Source: Rhodobiaceae bacterium
GTDB taxonomy: Bacteria > Pseudomonadota > Alphaproteobacteria > Parvibaculales > Parvibaculaceae
Length of the DNA stretch: 11,744 bases
Assembly (NCBI GenBank): GCA_002746275.1
Contig: NVWR01000004.1
Location: 25,446 to 37,189, forward strand
Reading direction: 5' to 3'
The notes under the pieces: generated by a model
The model's database searches: none
What the model was told of the DNA's origin: nothing
Seen by the model: the letters and a program-made list of their open reading frames with translations, nothing else
Part shown: piece by piece, positions 7,690 through 11,744 of the stretch
Numbering within the stretch: the stretch's first letter is position 1
Layout of the letters: each line of letters starts with the position of its first letter
Made by a program: the position numbers and the translations under genes

Positions 7690-8358
7690 ATGGATCAAGA
7701 CATTCCAACCATTAAAGCTGCTGAAACGGCAAGCGACATGGTTTCTCAGACACCTCCAGCGGCTGCGTTCGATTTCGGGTCCGTTTTGGACCTCCTCTCG
7801 GCAGGCGGCCCGGTGCTTTACCTCCTCGCAGGTCTCTCGCTCGTGACGGCGGCGCTGGTGTTTGCCAAAATGCTGCAGTTCTCTTCTGCCCGCCTTGGCG
7901 AAAAAACCAAACGCGGCGCGCTGGCCCGTGTGCGTGCAGCCGCCCAAACCGCAGCAGAAACGGCTGAGGGTGACCGCACGCTCATCGAAGATGCTGGCTT
8001 GCGAGCCGCCCGCGCGGTAATGCGTCCTCTCGAAAGCAGCCTCGGCGCACTGGGCATGATTGCTGTGCTGAGCCCGCTGATTGGTCTGCTGGGAACTGTG
8101 ATCGGGATGATTGATGCCTTCCGGGCTCTTAATGAGGCCGGTAGCACGGTTGATCCGAGTATCCTCTCTGGCGGCATCTGGATCGCCCTGCTGACAACCG
8201 CTGCCGGGCTCATTGTCGCGATCCCTGCGACCGTGGCCCATGGCTGGTTTGAAGGACGGTTGGGACGGTTCGCTGATCTTGCAGAAACCGTGATCGGCGA
8301 ATTGGCAGCCGCCATGAGAACGCGTTCGGGTGCCCACCTTCGGGTCGCGGCGGATTAG
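7690..8358 (+). CDS. exbB: ExbB/TolQ/MotA-family proton channel subunit, lacking the usual transmembrane Glu
   Basis: This is a 222-residue inner-membrane subunit that, with ExbD, uses proton flow to energise TonB. Three membrane helices are visible: about 38-60, 118-143 and 160-185. TM2 has SPLIGLLGTVIGM (128-140) with Thr136 at the place of E. coli ExbB Thr148. TM3 reads GGIWIALLTTAAGLIVAIPA (161-180), with Thr170 matching Thr181. By this register Ile165 takes the place of E. coli Glu176, an intramembrane acidic residue that is nearly universal in ExbB and TolQ. The N-terminus has about 35 polar residues before TM1 and no cleavable signal is evident. GGAGG (7678-7682) lies 7 bases from the ATG, and the gene begins 15 bases after hmuV. 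Family assignment is firm; normal proton conduction is less certain because of Ile165. Confidence 0.92.
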   Translation: MDQDIPTIKAAETASDMVSQTPPAAAFDFGSVLDLLSAGGPVLYLLAGLSLVTAALVFAKMLQFSSARLGEKTKRGALARVRAAAQTAAETAEGDRTLIEDAGLRAARAVMRPLESSLGALGMIAVLSPLIGLLGTVIGMIDAFRALNEAGSTVDPSILSGGIWIALLTTAAGLIVAIPATVAHGWFEGRLGRFADLAETVIGELAAAMRTRSGAHLRVAAD

Positions 8359-8370
8359 GGCCTCAGTTCC

Positions 8371-8772
8371 ATGATTGTCCCGCGCAAAAAAACCCGCATC
8401 GTTCTTGGCCTCACGCCGTTGATCGATGTGGTCTTCATCCTATTGATATTTTTTATGCTGGTGTCTCAGTTCACCGAGTGGCGCAAGATTGATCTGACGC
8501 CCGGTGCCACGCTGTCCGGTGCCTCTTCAGATACGCCGTCACTCGCTTTGGATCTATTGAATGACGGCACTTTGCGGGTAGATGGCAAGCGCACGCCTGT
8601 TTTGTCTGATGCTGTCGCGCTGATCACCGCAGATCGGTCGCGCACCAGCATCGTGTTGGGTGCGGAGGATCAGGTGGCCATCCAACGGGTTGTTGAGGCG
8701 GTCGATGCTCTCACCGCTCAGGGGCTTACCGACGTACAATTGTTGCCAGACCCGCTGGAGACAGAATCATGA
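8371..8772 (+). CDS. exbD: ExbD/TolR-family biopolymer transport protein, first copy (Asp present)
   Basis: This is a 133-residue single-pass inner-membrane protein, with a short basic cytoplasmic tail (RKKTR, 5-9), one helix and a periplasmic domain. The helix segment GLTPLIDVVFILLIFFMLVS (13-32) carries Asp19, equivalent to the essential proton-handling Asp25 of E. coli ExbD. The periplasmic part ends in the usual pattern of two strands around a helix, IQRVVEAVDALTAQGLTDVQLL. Length is normal. It starts 12 bases after the exbB stop with only a weak ribosome site (AGGG about 14 bases before the ATG), so reinitiation after exbB may matter. It is the conventional member of the pair of ExbD proteins encoded here. 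Confidence 0.94.
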   Translation: MIVPRKKTRIVLGLTPLIDVVFILLIFFMLVSQFTEWRKIDLTPGATLSGASSDTPSLALDLLNDGTLRVDGKRTPVLSDAVALITADRSRTSIVLGAEDQVAIQRVVEAVDALTAQGLTDVQLLPDPLETES

Positions 8773-9176
8773 AAAGTCTGCGGAAGAACACCGCGAAATG
8801 GCAGCCTGACAGCACATTGCCGCTGATCAATGTGGTTTTGTTGCTGGTTCTTGTCTTCATGATCGCGGGCACCGTCGCCTCTCCTTTGCCTGCCGATTTT
8901 ACCCCCCTTCAAACGGTCGCAGGCGAGGCGCGAGATACAAAGGTTGAACGAACCACGATAACGATCACGGCACAGGGCACGATCTTGATGGCTGGGAATG
9001 TTCTCTCGGAGGATGATCTGCGGCAGGTGTTCAAATCGGCTGCCGCAACCGGGGGCCCTGTGGAGATACGCACCGACGCCCGCACGCTTGCTCATACGGT
9101 GATCAGGACCATGAGGCTGGCGAAAGACGCAGACGTGAGCAACATCGAGATCGCCACATTGAGGCGCTCAGAGTGA
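8769..9176 (+). CDS. second ExbD/TolR-family protein with Asn in place of the transmembrane Asp
   Basis: This 135-residue ExbD paralogue has the same plan as the preceding gene: a basic tail (MKSLRKNTAK), one helix (about 17-37) and a periplasmic domain ending VIRTMRLAKDADVSNIEIAT. The helix begins TLPLINVVLLLVLVFMI, aligning with TPLIDVVFILLIFFML of the first copy. The residue at the essential Asp position is Asn21, encoded by AAT at 8829-8831, so this subunit probably cannot take up a proton there. The gene overlaps exbD by 4 bases (ATGA), with GGAG at 8758-8761, and overlaps tonB at its end, so it is coexpressed with both. Since E. coli type complexes hold an ExbD pair inside an ExbB pentamer, it may form a mixed pair with the first copy. 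That pairing is inference. It is intact and not obviously decaying. Confidence 0.9.
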   Translation: MKSLRKNTAKWQPDSTLPLINVVLLLVLVFMIAGTVASPLPADFTPLQTVAGEARDTKVERTTITITAQGTILMAGNVLSEDDLRQVFKSAAATGGPVEIRTDARTLAHTVIRTMRLAKDADVSNIEIATLRRSE

Positions 9177-9985
9177 CCCACGCCATTGCCGACTTTTCCC
9201 CCGCACCGCTGAGCCGGTACGCCCCGCAGGCAATCATCCTTGCCATTGCGGCCCACGTTCTTGTTCTGATGCTTGTCTTGATGACGCCCTCACCCGAAGG
9301 TGGTGGTGGCGGCGGTCGCGTCCTCGGGCGGCTTAATGTCAGCCTTGGCGCAGGGGGAACCTCAGGGCAGACCCTGCAGAAAATTGTTGAAGAAACAACT
9401 GCGAGTGCGAAGCCACCGACACCGGTTCAGCCGGAACCAGCGCGAACGCGTGCGCCGGTGCCCGAAAAAATGGAAGCTGTGCACCCGCAGCCAACCCCAC
9501 GAGCATCGCGCCCCGCCCCCGCAGCACCGCCGGTGACTGTGCCAATACCTGCCCCGGAAACACCCCGGACCGACGACCGTCAGGCCGACTCCACCACATC
9601 CCCTTCAGATGCGGCGCCGGGCTCCATGGACGCTGGCACCTCATCGGTTGGAGAAGGGGCGCCAGCGGCAACAATTGGGCTGGGTGCTACCGACGACGCT
9701 GCCGGCGACGCACACGACGCCTATCTGGCAATAGTCCGCAGTCGCATTGAGGCATACCGCACCTACCCTGCTGCCGCGCGACGCCGCCAGGCAGAAGGCA
9801 CAGTGGATGTGTATATCGAGATTTCAGAGACCGGAGAGCTCACCTTCCTCGAGATCACATCCCGGTCCGGTTCGATTTACTTGGACCGTGCCGCCCGCCG
9901 AATGGCGGAGAGAGCAGGCCCCTTCCCGCGCCCTCCCGTTCCACTGTTCACGACGACCATTCCTATCAACTTTTCGTTTCTGTAA
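9173..9985 (+). CDS. tonB: TonB-family energy transducer
   Basis: This 270-residue protein spans the periplasm and links the ExbB-ExbD motor to the TonB box of HmuR. The N-terminal anchor QAIILAIAAHVLVLMLVLM (19-37) contains His28, matching the functionally important His20 of E. coli TonB; the serine four residues earlier is Ala24 here. A run of six glycines (43-48) follows, then a long Pro-rich spacer (about 80-130) with many PxP units. The C-terminal TonB domain (about 182-270) has the RTYPAAARRRQAEGTV signature (196-211), then IEISETGEL and the terminal GPFPRPPVPL segment. GTG at 9173 overlaps the stop of the second exbD (GTGA), with GAGG about 9 bases upstream. As the last gene of the operon it is probably dedicated to HmuR. 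Confidence 0.94.
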   Translation: MTHAIADFSPAPLSRYAPQAIILAIAAHVLVLMLVLMTPSPEGGGGGGRVLGRLNVSLGAGGTSGQTLQKIVEETTASAKPPTPVQPEPARTRAPVPEKMEAVHPQPTPRASRPAPAAPPVTVPIPAPETPRTDDRQADSTTSPSDAAPGSMDAGTSSVGEGAPAATIGLGATDDAAGDAHDAYLAIVRSRIEAYRTYPAAARRRQAEGTVDVYIEISETGELTFLEITSRSGSIYLDRAARRMAERAGPFPRPPVPLFTTTIPINFSFL

Positions 9986-10063
9986 AAATTGCGCGTCCTG
10001 AGTGACAGCCACACGCGGAACCGAATAGGATGCCCCAACAACAGGTTGACGAGACACCACGGG

Positions 10064-10990
10064 TTGGGGGGGCTATCAATTCATACAAATCTGAGAAAAA
10101 TCGATCTCAACCTTCTGACGATTTTTGATGCCGTGTTCCGCGAGCGCCATATCTCGCGGGCGGCGGAACAGTTGGGCATGAGCCAGTCGGCTGTCAGTCA
10201 TGCGCTTGGCCGTCTGCGCGATGTTCTCGACGACCCATTGTTTATCCGCCATGCAACAGGCATGGAGCCGACCAGACGGGCGCTGGAAATCGCGCAGCCC
10301 ATTCATGAGGCGCTGAATGATCTGACGGGTATTCTGGCACGGTCCGAAGGGTTTGACGCCAGCAACACAAAACGGACGTTCACAATTGCTCTTGGCGACT
10401 ATTGCGAATGTCTGATTATGCCGCCACTGATGCAATGGCTGGAGCGTCACGCCCCTCATATCCAGATTGTCTGCCAACCTGATCACGGGCGCGATGCGCA
10501 TGAGCTTTTCAGTCACGGCAATATTGATCTCTTTCTGGATTACATGCCGATTGAGATTGAAGGACTGGCGGCTACTACCCTGTTTTCAGAACAATTGTGC
10601 GTGGTGGCCAGCCGAACGCGCACAGACTTTGGTGAACATCTTTCCCTCGCCAATTTCGCTGCCGCAAAACATGTCATTTTCGAGCGCCATTCTGACTATG
10701 GGTCGCTGCTTGATGTTGCCCTGCATCGCGAAGGCATTGAACGCAACAATGTGCTCACTGCCTCCAGCCTTGTCTTCATGATGTTGATCGCCGCGCGCTC
10801 TGGGCTGTTGGCCTCCATTCCGCGACGGTTGGCGCTTCTCTTTGCAGACAGTCTCGATTTGCAGATCTATCCGCTGCCGGTCAGCATGGATGCATTGACG
10901 ATCAAGATGTACTGGCTTCAGGAGCAGCATGATGACCCTGGCCATCTTTGGCTGCGCGAGCTAGTGCAACGGATCGCCTCCTTACAATAA
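10064..10990 (+). CDS. LysR-type transcriptional regulator, NodD/NahR-like subgroup
   Basis: This is a DNA-binding regulator of about 308 residues. The N-terminal winged helix-turn-helix is very clear: LRKIDLNLLTIFDAVFRERH (10-29) then ISRAAEQLGMSQSAVSHALG (30-49) and LRDVLDDPLFIRHATGMEPT (51-70). This pattern resembles the NodD, NahR and LinR subgroup, whose members commonly answer aromatic or similar small ligands. The effector domain fills the remainder, with the expected inter-domain break near FTIALGDYCECLIMP. The start is uncertain because no ATG is in frame before the homology. TTG at 10064 is chosen since it gives normal family length; CTG 10091 and an unlikely far-upstream TTG 9989 are alternatives, and none has a strong ribosome site. 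It points toward the reductase gene, its most probable target. It could instead affect the heme operon, but nothing in the sequence supports that. Confidence 0.9.
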   Translation: MGGLSIHTNLRKIDLNLLTIFDAVFRERHISRAAEQLGMSQSAVSHALGRLRDVLDDPLFIRHATGMEPTRRALEIAQPIHEALNDLTGILARSEGFDASNTKRTFTIALGDYCECLIMPPLMQWLERHAPHIQIVCQPDHGRDAHELFSHGNIDLFLDYMPIEIEGLAATTLFSEQLCVVASRTRTDFGEHLSLANFAAAKHVIFERHSDYGSLLDVALHREGIERNNVLTASSLVFMMLIAARSGLLASIPRRLALLFADSLDLQIYPLPVSMDALTIKMYWLQEQHDDPGHLWLRELVQRIASLQ

Positions 10991-10998
10991 TTAATCTC

Positions 10999-11026
10999 AT
11001 TCATATTTACCATGATAAATATGAAT
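10999..11026 (+). promoter_or_regulatory. 28-base near-perfect palindrome, probable regulator binding site
   Basis: Two perfect 11-base inverted arms, ATTCATATTTA (10999-11009) and TAAATATGAAT (11016-11026), flank CCATGA, whose central CATG is itself symmetric. Only one base pair of the 28-base dyad is mismatched. It begins 8 bases after the LysR stop and ends about 70 bases before the reductase start. This is the usual place for a LysR-type recognition site upstream of an activated promoter, and the TTCAT/ATGAA ends fit the loose T-N11-A style dyads of that family. A hairpin role is less likely because the arms are AT-rich and no T-tract follows. The sequence shows the dyad; its binding by the adjacent regulator is inferred. 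Confidence 0.65.
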
Positions 11027-11095
11027 TTCATTCCTCCAAAGCCCCCTGATAGCGTCGCCCCGTCGGTCTGATCAAGCGGTACCTGGGGAGGGGAA

Positions 11096-11744
11096 ATGAG
11101 TCAGAGCACCTATCGCGCCCTTATTGAGGGCAGCGACATTAGTTTTGATGTCAAAAACAATGAAACGCTGGTCAGGGCCGCCGCCCGACAGGGAATCTCG
11201 TTTCCATCGCTATGCAATGTTGGCGAGTGCGGCTCGTGTCGCTGCCGGTTGCGCAGTGGCCGGATCAAACTCAAAAAAGATATTTCCCATCACGTGCCCC
11301 TGCCGCTTCTCAAGCAGGGAGATATTCTGGGCTGTCAGAGCCTGATCCAGTCCGACGTGGTGCTGAATGTGCCCACTCTCTCGCCCGCAACAACCTCAGA
11401 CGGCGCGCCGATCCAGACAAAGGCGCGCATTGCCTCACAGGTCATGTTGAATGACGACACGGTTGAGCTGACCTTGGCTCTCGACAGTCCCGTCAACTAT
11501 CGGCCGGGCCAGTACGGGCATCTCACCCTTCCCGGCGTGTCGGCGCTTGCCACAGACCCCCGCAGCTATTCTTTCGCATCCGGAGACCTAAACCGCGCAC
11601 CCAACACGGTTCAATTTCATATTCGTCATGTTCCAGGGGGTGCCTTTACAGGGTGGCTTTTTGAGAAAGACCGGTGCGATGAGGAAATTGAGTTCAGCGG
11701 CCCGTTTGGAGACTTTGGCTGGCACGAGCAAACGCAAAAGCCAT
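11096..11744 (+). CDS. 2Fe-2S ferredoxin plus FAD reductase component of an oxygenase (partial, cut by window edge)
   Basis: The first 216 codons are present, and the frame stays open to the right edge. The N-terminal plant-type ferredoxin domain has the cluster ligands Cys40, Cys45, Cys48 and Cys80 in LCNVGECGSC and ILGCQS. It is followed by an FAD-binding ferredoxin-reductase domain with RPGQYGHLTL (136-145), the flavin motif DPRSYSFAS (154-162) and GGAFTGWLF plus SGPFGDFG (181-189, 201-208). The NAD-binding part would lie beyond the window. Ferredoxin followed by flavin and NAD domains is the class IB layout of electron-transfer proteins such as BenC, XylZ and the phenol or xylene monooxygenase reductases. 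They pass electrons from NAD(P)H to a terminal oxygenase, which is not in view. GGGGAGGGG ends 2 bases before the ATG at 11096. The LysR gene and palindrome upstream suggest inducible expression. Confidence 0.92.
   Translation, partial: MSQSTYRALIEGSDISFDVKNNETLVRAAARQGISFPSLCNVGECGSCRCRLRSGRIKLKKDISHHVPLPLLKQGDILGCQSLIQSDVVLNVPTLSPATTSDGAPIQTKARIASQVMLNDDTVELTLALDSPVNYRPGQYGHLTLPGVSALATDPRSYSFASGDLNRAPNTVQFHIRHVPGGAFTGWLFEKDRCDEEIEFSGPFGDFGWHEQTQKP

Noticed and set aside
7633..8337. Long minus-strand open frame (234 codons) opposite exbB
   Set aside because: It lies wholly against a clearly assigned ExbB gene, shows no recognisable domain, and is rich in Arg, His and Gln as expected for an antisense shadow of GC-rich coding DNA.
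9992..10017. Inverted repeat CGCGT...ACGCG after tonB, considered as a terminator
   Set aside because: Only 5 base pairs with a 16-base loop and no T-tract; too weak to call.

Overview
The window looks like chromosome from a Gram-negative proteobacterium, most likely an alphaproteobacterium. This rests on the moderately GC-rich base use, many translationally coupled ATGA/GTGA junctions, and an hmu-type heme locus carrying its own ExbB-ExbD-TonB set. I cannot name a genus. No rRNA, tRNA, CRISPR array, insertion sequence or phage gene is visible.

Layout. Positions 1-263 (minus) hold the start of a TauE/SafE-family membrane exporter, cut by the window edge. It lies directly downstream of dusA (267-1256, minus), a tRNA-dihydrouridine synthase. 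A 277-base divergent intergenic region (1257-1533) follows, with an AT-rich stretch and two small dyads. From 1534 to 9985 nine genes run on the plus strand without a meaningful gap: hmuR (outer-membrane heme receptor), hmuS (cytoplasmic heme-handling protein), hmuT, hmuU and hmuV (periplasmic binding protein, permease and ATPase), exbB, two exbD paralogues and tonB. Five of the eight junctions are 4-base stop/start overlaps, so this reads as one operon. After it come a LysR-type regulator gene (about 10064-10990), a 105-base gap with a near-perfect 28-base palindrome, and the first 216 codons of a 2Fe-2S/flavin reductase of the oxygenase electron-transfer type (11096 to the right edge).

How the genes work together. 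HmuR captures heme at the surface, and TonB with ExbB and ExbD supplies energy from the proton gradient. HmuT carries heme across the periplasm, HmuUV import it with ATP, and HmuS receives it in the cytoplasm. The locus is therefore a self-contained heme import system. The LysR gene and reductase probably begin a separate catabolic or oxygenase module, with the palindrome as the likely regulator site.

The most unusual point is the proton-channel chemistry of the energising complex. The ExbB has Ile at the place of the transmembrane Glu (E. coli ExbB Glu176), and the second ExbD has Asn in place of the transmembrane Asp (E. coli ExbD Asp25), while the first ExbD and TonB keep their key residues. 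The rest of the window is recognisable families. I do not see an entirely new system, only a possibly modified motor.
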